36,892 bases of DNA, taken from the NCBI GenBank assembly GCA_910576815.1, contig CAJTKA010000035.1, forward strand, positions 1 to 36,892, in the 5' to 3' direction. The notes under the pieces were generated by a model. It did no database searches and was not told the DNA's origin. It saw only the letters and a program-made list of their open reading frames with translations. The stretch is from an uncultured Lachnospiraceae bacterium. Its GTDB lineage: Bacteria > Bacillota > Clostridia > Lachnospirales > Lachnospiraceae. Numbering within the stretch: position 1 is the stretch's first letter; the number at the start of each line of letters is the position of its first letter. A program made the position numbers and the translations under genes. Below are positions 22,991 through 32,676 of this stretch, in pieces.

Positions 22991-24427
22991 TTACGACTGA
23001 TTCGGTAATGTCACAAACCCATCTTCCGAATACAGATAATAAAGTCCCTTTTCCTTCGTGTAGCCGAAAAGATAGGAGCGCGGATATCTGACCGGGTCTC
23101 CGTTTGCGTCTTCCCCTTCCCCAAATTCCGTGAACAGTACGGCGATTGCGGGTACACCGCCGTCCGGGCCGTCAGCGTGATAGAGGGCATAAGTGCTTTC
23201 CATGTAGCCGTTGGTGTTTATAGTTTGCAGTTCGTCATTGATTACATCTCCATAGTCTTTTCCGTCAATGTAAAACGCATAGCGGCTTTCCCCGGTAGCG
23301 GGGTCAACGACCTGACCGTACAAGGCGAGCCCTTCCTCCGTGCCGTCCCCGTCCAGATCAAAATAGCAGTCGGGCTCACCGTCCACGACCTGTTCTCCGG
23401 TTTGCGGGTCATAGGTGTCAATATAATAGCGCTCATCTACGAAATTGCCGTTGTAGCAGTAATCCTCTTTTAATCCCAGATCATAGGCTTTTTCATAGGG
23501 CAGTCTAAAGTAAATTGTTCCGGAGGAAAAGGGGCCAAGGACATAGGGATCGGCCAAAAAGCTGATACCGCTTTTGGTAAATATCCAGCTTTCAGGGGTA
23601 AACAGAACGCTGTCCATATCGTTTTTGGAAGGGGGACCAAACAGCTTACTCTTGTAAGCGGGTGTCTCTGCCAGATTGATCATATAATCCAGAACCGTGG
23701 CATGAAAGGCAGCATCGTCCTCGGCAAGTTCATCGAATGCGATTAGGTCTCCTGTTTTCACGTTATAATTTCTGCCGACAGTGCCGTAGTTGCCATGCGC
23801 GCCGCCGGTGTAGTCAGAAAAAGTAATCTCGAAGGATATGACAGCGTCGTCCATGCGTGTCACCTTCGCGCTGATATCTGTGCTGTAGCTGATGATGAAG
23901 TCCCAGCCGTCTTCTCCAAGGCTTGCCGCATAGTCTTCCTTTGCCATGGAAACGGTATCTTGACAGGAAAATGTGCCGTAGTATGCCGCGATATCCTCGT
24001 TGATCTTTTTCGCGATATCCTCCGCACCCTCGATGCTTACCACGGGCATCTGTACGCTGTTTGTGTGGATCACCGTTCCGTTGTCGGCTTTGGTCTCGTC
24101 GAGGGTTTTCTGGAAGATGACGGTGACTTTGGAGGAGGCTTGCGTGTCTGGTCCCAACAGTCCATTTGTGACATTTGTGTCAGAATTTTCTGCGCTATTC
24201 TCCGCATCTTCGGTATTGTCTTCTGGCTGTGTCGTATCAGTATCAGTTTCTGCCGATTCAGTCTGCGTCTGGTCGGAGACTTCGGTGTTTGCGCCGTTCG
24301 AAATCTCTTGTCCGACATTCGTGTCAGATTTGCTTCCTGTGCCGCAGGCGCTTAAGCTTACCGCAAGCAGAGCGGCGAGCAGGGCAGTGGATGTTTGTAA
24401 CGTCAGTGATTTCTTTTTTCGTTTCAT
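22991..24427 (-). CDS. Surface lipoprotein with DUF4163/DUF3298 (PdaC/RsiV-like) region
   Basis: 478 residues. Signal peptide and lipobox 'LSAC' with Cys28, then a low-complexity Asp/Thr/Glu-rich spacer (about 35-95) suited to crossing the cell wall. The middle part (about 100-320) has 'SFEITFSDYTGGAHGNYGT' and 'NVKTGDLIAFDELAED', the hallmark of the DUF4163/DUF3298 module found in PdaC and RsiV. The last 150 residues contain 'DLDGDGTEEGLALYG', which may bind Ca2+. Role outside the cell unknown. GAGGATC lies upstream of the start; terminator at 22934-22970. Confidence 0.8.
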   Translation of the reverse strand: MKRKKKSLTLQTSTALLAALLAVSLSACGTGSKSDTNVGQEISNGANTEVSDQTQTESAETDTDTTQPEDNTEDAENSAENSDTNVTNGLLGPDTQASSKVTVIFQKTLDETKADNGTVIHTNSVQMPVVSIEGAEDIAKKINEDIAAYYGTFSCQDTVSMAKEDYAASLGEDGWDFIISYSTDISAKVTRMDDAVISFEITFSDYTGGAHGNYGTVGRNYNVKTGDLIAFDELAEDDAAFHATVLDYMINLAETPAYKSKLFGPPSKNDMDSVLFTPESWIFTKSGISFLADPYVLGPFSSGTIYFRLPYEKAYDLGLKEDYCYNGNFVDERYYIDTYDPQTGEQVVDGEPDCYFDLDGDGTEEGLALYGQVVDPATGESRYAFYIDGKDYGDVINDELQTINTNGYMESTYALYHADGPDGGVPAIAVLFTEFGEGEDANGDPVRYPRSYLFGYTKEKGLYYLYSEDGFVTLPNQS

Positions 24428-24445
24428 GATTTGATCCTCTTTTCT

Positions 24446-25099
24446 TTAAATTCCAAACGGGCAGGTTGCCATGCACAGGCCGCAGGCGTGTTTTCTGCCG
24501 AGCGTTTTGATTGATAAACTTCTTTTATCATTGCAAAGCCTGTAGTCTATGAGATCGCTTCTTACGGAGTCGATATTCCAGCGCACGTCGTGCAAGGCTT
24601 TGTGCGGACAGGCATCGATACAGTTTCTGCAGGTTTCGGGACACAGACTTTCTGTGATTTTCTCACTGTAGGCAAAGGGCGCGTCGATTAAAATCGCAGA
24701 CAATCGCACTCTCGGACCGTATCGTTTGGTGATCACCACATCATTTTTCCCAATCCAGCCAAGTCCCGCATGGACGGCGGCATACTTGAATGAAAAAGGA
24801 GCTTCCAGGTCCGTCTCGTTGTTTTGCGCGACGGGCGGGATGTCGTATGTTATTTCCTGTTCCACAAGTAGTTTTTCCAATTGCGCTAAAATTTCTTCCA
24901 CTGTTTTTCCGGCTTCCTGAATACCCTTTTCAAAGGCTTCTTCCGTATAGGTTTCAAGCGTCAGCTGTTCCCCGTAAGGCACTGCAAATACGAGGGCGGA
25001 TCGATAGGTGCCGGCATAGGCACTGTAGGAAGTGTTCGTAAATCCATAAAGTACTTGCGGGTAGGTTAAAAACAGGTCGCGGATGTTTTTTTCAAGCAT
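24446..25099 (-). CDS. QueG-like double [4Fe-4S] protein
   Basis: 217 residues. 'AGLGWIGKND' is the signature of epoxyqueuosine reductase QueG and relatives, and two ferredoxin-like clusters follow: Cys153, 157, 160, 164 and Cys206, 209, 213 with Cys189 as a likely eighth ligand. True QueG is longer (about 310-380 residues), so this is a short paralogue, probably an oxidoreductase of unknown substrate. The conserved Asp and cobalamin-contact residues could not be checked. GAGGT lies about 9 bases before the start. It is 18 bases upstream of the lipoprotein gene. Confidence 0.78.
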   Translation of the reverse strand: MLEKNIRDLFLTYPQVLYGFTNTSYSAYAGTYRSALVFAVPYGEQLTLETYTEEAFEKGIQEAGKTVEEILAQLEKLLVEQEITYDIPPVAQNNETDLEAPFSFKYAAVHAGLGWIGKNDVVITKRYGPRVRLSAILIDAPFAYSEKITESLCPETCRNCIDACPHKALHDVRWNIDSVRSDLIDYRLCNDKRSLSIKTLGRKHACGLCMATCPFGI

Positions 25100-25117
25100 G
25101 GGGATTACCTCGCTGTT

Positions 25118-25675
25118 TTACTTTTTCACCCAGTATCCGTCATACGCAAAGCCATTCTTTCCAATCAAATACTCCTCCGACTTCGTAAATCCCGCTCTCT
25201 GCATCGCTTTTGTCCGCTCTACCGCATAGATGGGTACTTTGGTGATAACGTCGTCGCAGCCGAGAAGTTCCGAAAGATGCGGGGTAATCAGCGCCGTGAT
25301 GTCGTACAGTGCGTCCTCTGTCTCATAATCGCTTCTGACATCGAGACGCAAGATTCCCTTGTTGTTATAGGTGTCTTCGGAAACACGCAGACATAACTCG
25401 ACGGTCCCGATTACGGTTGACGATGTTTTGTCAATAATAGAGAGTCTGGCAAACCAGCCTTTTTCATAGGACATCTTCCAAAAGTCGAGCGCCTGTGCCA
25501 TTCTTTCATTTGTGGCATAATAGAAATTATCGCCGTCGCAGTTGTCACTGTTAAAAAAGGGCAGGGCATTCTTGTCACTGTAAACTTTTAACAGATCATC
25601 GCAATCTTTTTCCTCAAATAACCGCAGGATAAATTTCTCACTTTCCAGCACGGGGCAGGATTCATAAATACTCAT
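25118..25675 (-). CDS. GNAT family N-acetyltransferase
   Basis: 185 residues. 'VLESEKFILRLFEEKDCDDLLKVY' is the standard opening of RimJ/RimL-like GNAT enzymes, followed by 'VIGTVELCL' (strand 4) and a final 'AMQRAGFTKSEEYL'. The acetyl-CoA loop is less typical (a 'RLDVRSDYE' strand in place of the usual R-x-x-G-x-G/A), so the activity is not certain. AAGG lies upstream of the start. It sits in a run of closely spaced minus-strand genes. Confidence 0.75.
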   Translation of the reverse strand: MSIYESCPVLESEKFILRLFEEKDCDDLLKVYSDKNALPFFNSDNCDGDNFYYATNERMAQALDFWKMSYEKGWFARLSIIDKTSSTVIGTVELCLRVSEDTYNNKGILRLDVRSDYETEDALYDITALITPHLSELLGCDDVITKVPIYAVERTKAMQRAGFTKSEEYLIGKNGFAYDGYWVKK

Positions 25676-25696
25676 AAAATACCTTCATGAATTGAT

Positions 25697-26323
25697 TTAT
25701 TTGCTCTGTTCGGGCTTCCAGGGCGGCGGACAGAGCAGGGTCGTTTTTCCGATGTCGGGCAGGACGTCATATATCGAACAGCCCATTTTTTCCTCAAAAT
25801 ATTCTTTGTTTTGAAAGGTAACATCCCAGCCTTTGATGTAAGTTTCCATGATGCCGTATCTGCGCGTCACATCGACGAATCTCTTTTCTAAAATAACGAA
25901 ACCGTAATCCGTGGCAAGGGCATCGCAGATCTGGATCAGTTTATCATAATCATCCGCCTGACAAGTGGAAATGTATTCTTTGATAACCTTTTCTTCTTCG
26001 GTTTCAGGAATGTAAGTAAACTCGTCCCGCATCAGGGGATAGGAATGGGTCATACAGATTCTGGCAACCTCATCCCAGCCCTTTTCCATGGAATAAACAT
26101 AGCCTTCGTAGACATGTTTGGGAATCGACACGATGCCGACCCTGCGACCGATGTCGTGCAGCATTCCTACAATGTAGGCTTTGGTTTCATCCAGATCGGG
26201 AACCTTTTGCGCAATGTTTCTGGCGGCGATGCCGACGTTTAGGGAATGCTTGATCCAAGGTCCCGGATTGAGGCTGGATGCGATTTCCAATTCCTTTTTG
26301 GCTTCTTCTATTGTGGGTAACAT
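25697..26323 (-). CDS. HD domain phosphohydrolase
   Basis: 208 residues. Metal ligands His26, His56-Asp57 ('MLHDIGR') and a late Asp in 'ICDALATDYG' make a complete HD site, as in small HD hydrolases acting on nucleotides or phosphoesters. AGGAGG precedes the start by 6 bases. Substrate unknown. It is 21 bases upstream of the GNAT gene, so the two are probably co-transcribed. Confidence 0.82.
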   Translation of the reverse strand: MLPTIEEAKKELEIASSLNPGPWIKHSLNVGIAARNIAQKVPDLDETKAYIVGMLHDIGRRVGIVSIPKHVYEGYVYSMEKGWDEVARICMTHSYPLMRDEFTYIPETEEEKVIKEYISTCQADDYDKLIQICDALATDYGFVILEKRFVDVTRRYGIMETYIKGWDVTFQNKEYFEEKMGCSIYDVLPDIGKTTLLCPPPWKPEQSK

Positions 26324-26355
26324 GAAAATCCTCCTGAATGTCTATTTTTGGTTAT

Positions 26356-27080
26356 TCAAAGTCTATTTTGCACCACAAAAGTCACGACATTTGTATTTAA
26401 ATGACTGATGATTCCATTCCGCGGGATATCATATTCCTGCGTTGTTACACCTGTTTTCAAAACCCGCCAGTCGGAAAAGATATTTTCCAAAAGAGACTGC
26501 AATTTTTCAGTCGGAAGATTCACCTCAAACTGCGCTTCCAACGCTTCCTCTGTCTCAGCATTCGTTTCGCGGACGTTGGAATTGATCACCAGACAGACAA
26601 TGCCGTTTTCTTTTATCCCGTCCTTAATTTCTGATAATTTCCTGATAAAAGATTCCTCGCTGTCGATGTGTTCTAAGGCGGATACCGCCATGATTAGGTC
26701 ATAGGAATCCTGACAGATTTCATATTCCTCAATGGGTTTGACGATCCCGTTGATGATTTCCTCTACGCCATACGCTTTGGCGTTTTGCCTTAATTTTTCA
26801 ATCGCTATCTTTAGCAGATCGACGCAGTCTACTGTGCAATTGATATTTTGATACGTTTACGCGATGCAGATACTGTTGCACCCGATGCCGCAGCCCCGAT
26901 GCCGCAGCCCAGATCCAGTACGCGAAGCTCCTTGTAGTTGCTAAATAAGGGAATCAGTTCCCGTACCGTTTTGATCGGTTTTTGCAGCCAGCTGTTTTTG
27001 TCATAGAGGTTTTCTCTGCTATAAGTCTCGATATGGGATAACCTTTCGCTTTCCCTGATGCGGGTCAGTCTGTCGCTCAT
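26356..27080 (-). pseudogene. SAM-dependent methyltransferase, broken by a 14-base duplication and a stop
   Basis: The gene begins at 27080 with GGAGGGA upstream ('MSDRLTRIRESERLSHIETYS') and reaches motif I, 'VLDLGCGIG'. There a 14-base unit is tandemly repeated (26883-26910), shifting the frame. In the next frame the protein resumes as 'CNSICIA', a TAA, then 'TYQNINCTVDCVDLLKIAIEKL' and on to 'DLIMAVSALEHIDSEESF' and the natural end at 26356. The TAA lies where Gln (CAA) would fit. Two separate lesions mean no full-length product of about 237 residues. The family is a class I methyltransferase of unknown substrate. Confidence 0.88.
26883..26910. repeat. 14-base tandem duplication
   Basis: Two exact head-to-tail copies of CGATGCCGCAGCCC (26883-26896 and 26897-26910) inside the methyltransferase gene, at the SAM-binding motif. 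14 is not a multiple of 3, so the copy shifts the frame. Confidence 0.95.
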
Positions 27081-27158
27081 AAAGAATCCCTCCGTTCGCC
27101 GCAGGCTGTCTTAAAAAATATATCATATAATCGGTGGGTTTACAATTACATTTCACGC

Positions 27159-27187
27159 TTGCAGGCTTGGTTTGGGGTGTGTACAAT
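27159..27187 (+). promoter_or_regulatory. Probable sigmaA promoter of the helicase gene
   Basis: TTGCAG (27159-27164) and TACAAT (27182-27187) are separated by 17 bases. Transcription would begin near 27194, which rules out a coding start at 27134 and gives a very short leader before 27221. Confidence 0.65.
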
Positions 27188-27220
27188 AAAAGAATCAGGC
27201 AGATTGGAATGGGTATCATC

Positions 27221-30200
27221 ATGGAAAACGTGTTAACGCTTTTTGAAAAACAAACCGCAGAATGGTTTGTCAATACGCTGGGGGAACCTACCCCCGTACA
27301 GAAGGAAAGCTGGCCCGTCATTGCGGCGGGAAGCCATGCGCTGATTTCCGCGCCCACCGGTACGGGTAAAACCCTGTCGGCTTTTTTCGTCTTTTTGGAT
27401 CAGATGAAACGGAAGGCACAGGAGGGGACACTACCGCAGGAATTACAGCTCATCTATATTTCGCCGCTGAAATCTCTGGCGGCGGATATTCGGGAGAACT
27501 TAAAGCGTCCTTTAGAGGGAATCGGTGCGCAGGATCTCATTACCGTGGGCATTCGCACGGGAGATACGTCTCAGCGGGACAGACAGCGAATGATCAAAAA
27601 ACCGCCGCATATCCTGATCATTACGCCGGAGTCTTTGTATCTGATGCTCACAAGCAAGACGGGACAGAATGTGCTGGCTACGGCCAGGGCAGTGGTCATT
27701 GACGAACTGCATGCCCTGATCGATACCAAGAGAGGCGCACATTTGATGCTGTCCCTGGCAAGGCTGGATCATTTATGCGGCAAAGCCTGTCAACGCATTG
27801 GGCTGTCCGCCACGATAGAGCCCTTGGAGACGGCGGCGCAGTATCTGGCGCCGGAGGAAGTAAAAATCATTGCGCCGAAGATGAAGAAACAGGTGCGGTT
27901 AGAGATACTCAGCCCTTATCCCGATGCGACCAGAGGTCCCAGAAAGGATCCCGTTTGGGAGGAGTTGGGGAAGCTGGTCTACCAGTATTGTCAGGGCAGC
28001 CGCAGTGTGATCGCCTTTGTGGAAGGGAGACGGTATGCGGAGAAATTGGCGTATTATGTAAACCTACTGGGTGGGGACGGCTTTGCCAGAGTGCACCACG
28101 GAAGTCTTTCCAAGGAACAGAGAATGGAGACGGAGCTGCAGCTGCGGGACGGTAAGCTCAGACTGTTGTGCGCCACATCGTCCATGGAACTGGGAATCGA
28201 TGTGGGAGAGATCGATCAGGTATTGCAGGTGGGGTGTCCGCGCACGATATCAGGCACCATGCAGCGTTTGGGACGGGCAGGTCATAACCCGGGCCGTGTC
28301 AGCGTGATGTATCTGTTTCCCAGAATGGCAGCGGAATGTGTGTCCTGCGGCATGACGGCACAGCTTGCCAGAGAAGGCGGCGTGGAACATGTCAAACCGC
28401 CTGCGCAGTGTCTGGATGTGCTGGCGCAGCATTTGGTGTCCATGGCGGCTTTTAAGAGTTATGAGATCGATGAAGTGATGGAGATCCTGCCCCGTGCATG
28501 GCCTTTTCGGCAGATTACGAAAGAGGATGTCAAGACCGTCCTTGGCATGCTGGCAGGAGATTATGAGCATGAGAAAGATATTCCTGCGCGTCCGAGGATC
28601 CTTTACGACAGGATCCATGAGAAGGTGGAGGGAGACGGCTACAGCAGGATGTTAGCCGTTTCAGCAGGCGGAACGATTCCCGACAAAGGCTTATATACGG
28701 TGCGGAACGAGGAAGGGGTCAAGCTGGGCGAGGTGGATGAGGAATTTGTCTATGAATCCCAGAAGGGAGACCGTTTCATCCTCGGTTCCTTTGCATGGAA
28801 GATCGTGAATATCAGCCGTGATACCGTGACGGTGACGCAGGCAAAGATGGAAGGCGCGAGGCTTCCTTTCTGGCATGGGGAGATCAAAGGGCGGGATAGG
28901 CGCACGGGAGAGGCGTTTGGCAGAATCTTTCGTTCCTTACAAGGCGCTTATGAGGAGGACAGGTTACAGGAAGCACTTGGGGAGTTAGGGCTGGACGAGA
29001 CGGCGGCTTCGCTGGCATCGGGTTATCTGGAACGGCAGATCAAGGCGGCGGGCAGCCTGCCGGATCATGAGACGATCATTGTGGAACACTTTAGGGATAC
29101 GGTGGGAAACAGCCAGATGATGGTGCATTCCATTTTTGGCAGACGGATCAATGCGCCCCTGTCCCTGCTTGCGGCACAGACGGCCAGAGAAGAACTTAGC
29201 ATGGAGATCGGCAGCGTGGATGAGGAGGACGGTTTTCTGCTCTATTCTTACGGCAATCAGAAATTACCCGAAGGGCTGCTGCAGAGGATCGATGCGGATG
29301 CCTGTCTGCGGAAGCTGGAAATATTACTGCCCGCTACGCCGCTTTTCAATATGGCGTTTCGCTATAACAGCGGTCGGGCCTTGATGATGGGCGTGCGCAA
29401 AAACGGCAGACAGCCGCTGTGGATGCAAAGACTGAAAAGCGCGGAAATGCTGGAACAGGTGGTCAGGGAGAAGGAACATCCGCTGATTCGGGAGACCAGA
29501 AGGGAGTGTATGCAGGAGCTGTGGGATGCCGCAGGCGTGCAGGAACTCCTCTATGATATCCGTAGCGGTGCAGTCAAGGTGCGGGAGATTTATACGGACA
29601 TACCGTCGCCGATGTCACTGCCTTTGCAATGGAGTCAGGAAGCGGTGGTCATGTATGACTATGCGCCTACGCCGAGGGGGATCCACGGTGCGGTGGAGGA
29701 GGCCTTGGCCAAAGAAAAGCAGCTGATACAGCCGGGAGACCGTGAGCTTTCCGAGGTGCAGGAGAGGAACCGCCTGCCAAAAGATGAAAAACAGCTGCAT
29801 TCGCTTTTGATGACAGAAGGCGATCTGGCGGCGGGAGAATTGGATATCCCTGTCGAATGGTTGGACAGTCTGGCAAAGGAAGGCAGGGTGCTGTATCTGG
29901 AGCAGGGGCTGTGGATCGCGGCGGAGCAGGAGGCGGAGTATATCCGTGCGCTTGAGGGAGAAGCAGACGCGCAGCTCCACATCGTAAGAAGGATGCTGCG
30001 CTACCGAGGAGCGGCGGATGCCGCACAGACGGCGGACCGTTACGGGTGGTCGGTAGAACTGGCAGAGGAAATCCTGGAAGAACTGTGCCGGCAGCAGGCG
30101 GCAGTGAAACAGGATGGCAGATATTACCACGGGGAGTTATATAAGCGCGCCAGAGTGAGGACGCTGAAAAACAGGCGGGAGGAGATGCAGACCTGCCCTG

Positions 30201-31336
30201 CGGAACATTATGCGGCGCTGATGCTATCACAGACGGAATCGGGCGCACCGTCGGCGGAATGTCTGCAGGATACACTCAGACAGTACGCGGGCATGACGTT
30301 CCCCGCTGCCTTTTGGGAAAAGATCTTACTGCCCGGTCATGTGAGGAATTACAAACCTTCCCTGCTGGATGCGTTTCTGGCGGAAGGAGAATTATTCTGG
30401 CATATGGAGGAAAAGGGCGGCCTGCGCTTCGATTTTCAGACGGATGTCGTCTGGGAGGCGGACAGGCAGCAGGAGGAAGTGACAAGAGAAGGGCTGACGG
30501 AAGAAGAACGCGTCATTTATGAAGCAATCGTCAGGCGCGGTGCCTGTTTTATGCAGTCGTTAAACAACCTGTTACCAGGGCAGTCGCCCTATGATATCCT
30601 GCTTTCCCTCATGGAAAAGGGGCTTGTCTATGCGGACAGTTTTCTGCCGGTGCGGCAGTGGATCGACAGAGAAAAGACGAAAAAGGCGGTGGTAAGACAG
30701 CGCGTGAATCTGCGGGTGAAAGCATTGCAGACGGGGAGATGGGACATTGTCAGACCCGTGCGGGAGAAGACCATCGAGGAAAAGCTGAATGCCTGTTTTC
30801 GTGTCAGTCCCGTTCTCAGTAAAGAGATGGCGGCTGTCTGCAGACTTTCCTGGCAGGAGGCTTTGTCAATTCTTCGCGTCTGGGAGTATACGGGGCAGGC
30901 CAGGCGGGGATATTTTGTCAAAGACCTATCCGGTGCGCAGTTTATTTTGGGAAAGGATTATGAGAGCGTGGTGCGCAGACTGCAGGATCCCCAGAAAAAG
31001 CTGGTGTGGATCAACGCGGCGGACCCTGCCCAGTGCTGGGGAAAAATATTGCCGCACAGAGAAGGCCGCAGCTTTATCAATGTGCCGGGAACAGCGGTTG
31101 CCTGCTATGGAGGGCTGCCCGTTGCCGTGATGGAACGGCAGGGAAAGGTCTTGCAGATCTGGGAAGAAACATTGCAGGAAGAATGCCTGCGGCTGTTTGC
31201 CGAAAGGTTCAAACAGGGCAGTATTTTTGCAGGCAGTAAGCGGATCGTGGTAAAAGAATACCCTGACGCAGCAGCGGAGGCCCTGCGTCAGGCGGGATTC
31301 CGAAAAGAGATGCAGGACTATGTGCTGTATCTTTAG
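27221..31336 (+). CDS. Lhr-like superfamily 2 DNA helicase
   Basis: 1371 residues, close to the long Lhr form. The helicase core has Walker A 'APTGTGKT' (44-51), a DEAH-type box 'DELH' (161-164), motif III 'SAT' (196-198) and motif VI 'QRLGRAGH' (348-355). After the core come the winged-helix and Lhr-specific regions, then a long C-terminal extension (about 880-1371) with further winged-helix-like stretches, as in full-length Lhr. Lhr proteins are 3'-5' DNA translocases linked to repair. ATG at 27221 is chosen from the promoter position and the match 'MENVLTLFEKQTAEWF'; ATG at 27209 is possible. No partner gene adjoins it. Confidence 0.9.
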   Translation: MENVLTLFEKQTAEWFVNTLGEPTPVQKESWPVIAAGSHALISAPTGTGKTLSAFFVFLDQMKRKAQEGTLPQELQLIYISPLKSLAADIRENLKRPLEGIGAQDLITVGIRTGDTSQRDRQRMIKKPPHILIITPESLYLMLTSKTGQNVLATARAVVIDELHALIDTKRGAHLMLSLARLDHLCGKACQRIGLSATIEPLETAAQYLAPEEVKIIAPKMKKQVRLEILSPYPDATRGPRKDPVWEELGKLVYQYCQGSRSVIAFVEGRRYAEKLAYYVNLLGGDGFARVHHGSLSKEQRMETELQLRDGKLRLLCATSSMELGIDVGEIDQVLQVGCPRTISGTMQRLGRAGHNPGRVSVMYLFPRMAAECVSCGMTAQLAREGGVEHVKPPAQCLDVLAQHLVSMAAFKSYEIDEVMEILPRAWPFRQITKEDVKTVLGMLAGDYEHEKDIPARPRILYDRIHEKVEGDGYSRMLAVSAGGTIPDKGLYTVRNEEGVKLGEVDEEFVYESQKGDRFILGSFAWKIVNISRDTVTVTQAKMEGARLPFWHGEIKGRDRRTGEAFGRIFRSLQGAYEEDRLQEALGELGLDETAASLASGYLERQIKAAGSLPDHETIIVEHFRDTVGNSQMMVHSIFGRRINAPLSLLAAQTAREELSMEIGSVDEEDGFLLYSYGNQKLPEGLLQRIDADACLRKLEILLPATPLFNMAFRYNSGRALMMGVRKNGRQPLWMQRLKSAEMLEQVVREKEHPLIRETRRECMQELWDAAGVQELLYDIRSGAVKVREIYTDIPSPMSLPLQWSQEAVVMYDYAPTPRGIHGAVEEALAKEKQLIQPGDRELSEVQERNRLPKDEKQLHSLLMTEGDLAAGELDIPVEWLDSLAKEGRVLYLEQGLWIAAEQEAEYIRALEGEADAQLHIVRRMLRYRGAADAAQTADRYGWSVELAEEILEELCRQQAAVKQDGRYYHGELYKRARVRTLKNRREEMQTCPAEHYAALMLSQTESGAPSAECLQDTLRQYAGMTFPAAFWEKILLPGHVRNYKPSLLDAFLAEGELFWHMEEKGGLRFDFQTDVVWEADRQQEEVTREGLTEEERVIYEAIVRRGACFMQSLNNLLPGQSPYDILLSLMEKGLVYADSFLPVRQWIDREKTKKAVVRQRVNLRVKALQTGRWDIVRPVREKTIEEKLNACFRVSPVLSKEMAAVCRLSWQEALSILRVWEYTGQARRGYFVKDLSGAQFILGKDYESVVRRLQDPQKKLVWINAADPAQCWGKILPHREGRSFINVPGTAVACYGGLPVAVMERQGKVLQIWEETLQEECLRLFAERFKQGSIFAGSKRIVVKEYPDAAAEALRQAGFRKEMQDYVLYL

Positions 31337-31386
31337 AAGAAGACAGAAAATGCAACGGTATCTTTCAGGCAATATGGCATGGGAAA

Positions 31387-32586
31387 TTAGGCTTTGGAGA
31401 GTGTGGTATCCAGAGCCGAATAGACCACATTGCGTATCTTTCGGGTGTATGCCGTGGTGCCCGTATCGGTTTTTTGCTGCATGAGTAAAAGAACCATATC
31501 ATCTGCGGGATCGACGGTCATGTAGGTTCCAAGCCAGCCGTCCCAGCCAAATTCTCCGCTGCGGCTAAGAGAGATGGCGGCACCGGGATCTTTCATAATT
31601 CGCATCAGATTGGCATAGCTGCAGCCTGCCAAACTTTCCCATTGCCGTACGTAAATGTCAAGCGATGGCGCAAGGTGAGCTTGTGACAGGAAGGCAACCG
31701 TTCGCGGGGAGAGGATCGAGACATTTCCCAGACTGCCTTTGTTCAGGAGCATCTGTGCAAAACGGGCATAGTCGTCAATCGTTGAGACCAGGCCCGCGCC
31801 GCCGGATTCAAAGGCGGGCGGCGTTTTCATATCATTGCTGATACCAAGATGGGGGAAATGAAATTCTTCCAAGCCCTTTCCGTGATCCTGATAGACTTTC
31901 GCGAGACGGGCCTGCTTATCCGCGGGGACAAAAAAGTCTGTGTCATTCATATGAAGGGGTTCAAAAATCCGCTTCCTTAAAAAATCACCGAAGCGCATCC
32001 CCGAGACGACCTCGATCACGGCGCCGAGAACGTCTGCGGACATACCGTACTGCCATTTTTCTCCGGGCTGAAAAGCCAGAGGGATCTCTCCGAGGCGATT
32101 CATGATCTCGCAGGTGGTCAACGCTTTAGGGGTGGACAGATGTGTGATCACTTCCTCCATCAGCTGATTGGTATGGAGTTCCGTGGGGCAGCCTTCTCCC
32201 GGATAGGTCAGTCCCGAGGTCATATTCAAAAGATCCTGAATCACGACGGGACGTTTTACGGGGGTGAGCATTCCGTCTGCCATTACTTTTTGGTCACGAA
32301 ATCCCGGCAGATAATCAGAGACCGAATCATAGAGATCGATTTTCCCTTCTTCCAGAAGGATCATCGCGGCAGCGGCAGTGACAGGTTTGCTCATGGAATA
32401 CAGGCGAAAAATGGTATCTCTCGTCATGGGCAGTCCGCCTGCCAGATCGCGCATACCGGCTTCGTAGTAGCACTGTTCCTCGCCGCCCTGCAGGACCATG
32501 CAGCTTGCGCCTGAGACAAAGCCTGTTTCCGTCATTTCCCATAAAAGTTCCTGAATGCGGGATAATTTTTGTCGATTCATAATCAT
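31387..32586 (-). CDS. Serine beta-lactamase-like hydrolase (class C / esterase type)
   Basis: 399 residues. 'SMSK' (64-67) is the SxxK active site with Ser64 and Lys67; 'YGMS' at Tyr180 stands for YxN; 'GWDGWLG' near 355-360 is a likely third motif. There is no signal peptide, so it is probably a cytoplasmic esterase or peptidase of the EstB type and not an antibiotic-resistance enzyme. ATG at 32586 is used because the promoter (32606-32634) places the transcript start near 32599 and GGAGG precedes it; ATG at 32580 is also possible. Convergent with the helicase gene. Confidence 0.87.
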   Translation of the reverse strand: MIMNRQKLSRIQELLWEMTETGFVSGASCMVLQGGEEQCYYEAGMRDLAGGLPMTRDTIFRLYSMSKPVTAAAAMILLEEGKIDLYDSVSDYLPGFRDQKVMADGMLTPVKRPVVIQDLLNMTSGLTYPGEGCPTELHTNQLMEEVITHLSTPKALTTCEIMNRLGEIPLAFQPGEKWQYGMSADVLGAVIEVVSGMRFGDFLRKRIFEPLHMNDTDFFVPADKQARLAKVYQDHGKGLEEFHFPHLGISNDMKTPPAFESGGAGLVSTIDDYARFAQMLLNKGSLGNVSILSPRTVAFLSQAHLAPSLDIYVRQWESLAGCSYANLMRIMKDPGAAISLSRSGEFGWDGWLGTYMTVDPADDMVLLLMQQKTDTGTTAYTRKIRNVVYSALDTTLSKA

Positions 32587-32605
32587 CTTTCCTCCATTGT
32601 CAAAA

Positions 32606-32634
32606 ATCATATCATAGAATCGACAGATTCACAA
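32606..32634 (-). promoter_or_regulatory. Probable promoter of the beta-lactamase-like gene
   Basis: On the minus strand TTGTGA (32634-32629) and TATGAT (32611-32606) are separated by 17 bases, 20 bases before the start at 32586. Confidence 0.6.
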
Positions 32635-32676
32635 GAATCTATGCCATAAATGATCCTTCATACAATGTTGTGTGCA

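Noticed and set aside
27134..27220. An N-terminal extension of the helicase from 27134
   Set aside because: A good promoter lies within this stretch, and the extra residues do not resemble Lhr proteins.
29615..30275. Long minus-strand open frames antisense to the helicase
   Set aside because: They lack ribosome binding sites and recognisable domains, and reflect codon bias of the real gene on the other strand.
31387..32586. An antibiotic-resistance beta-lactamase
   Set aside because: There is no signal peptide, and the motifs (SMSK, YGMS) suit the broad esterase/peptidase branch more than a true class C enzyme.
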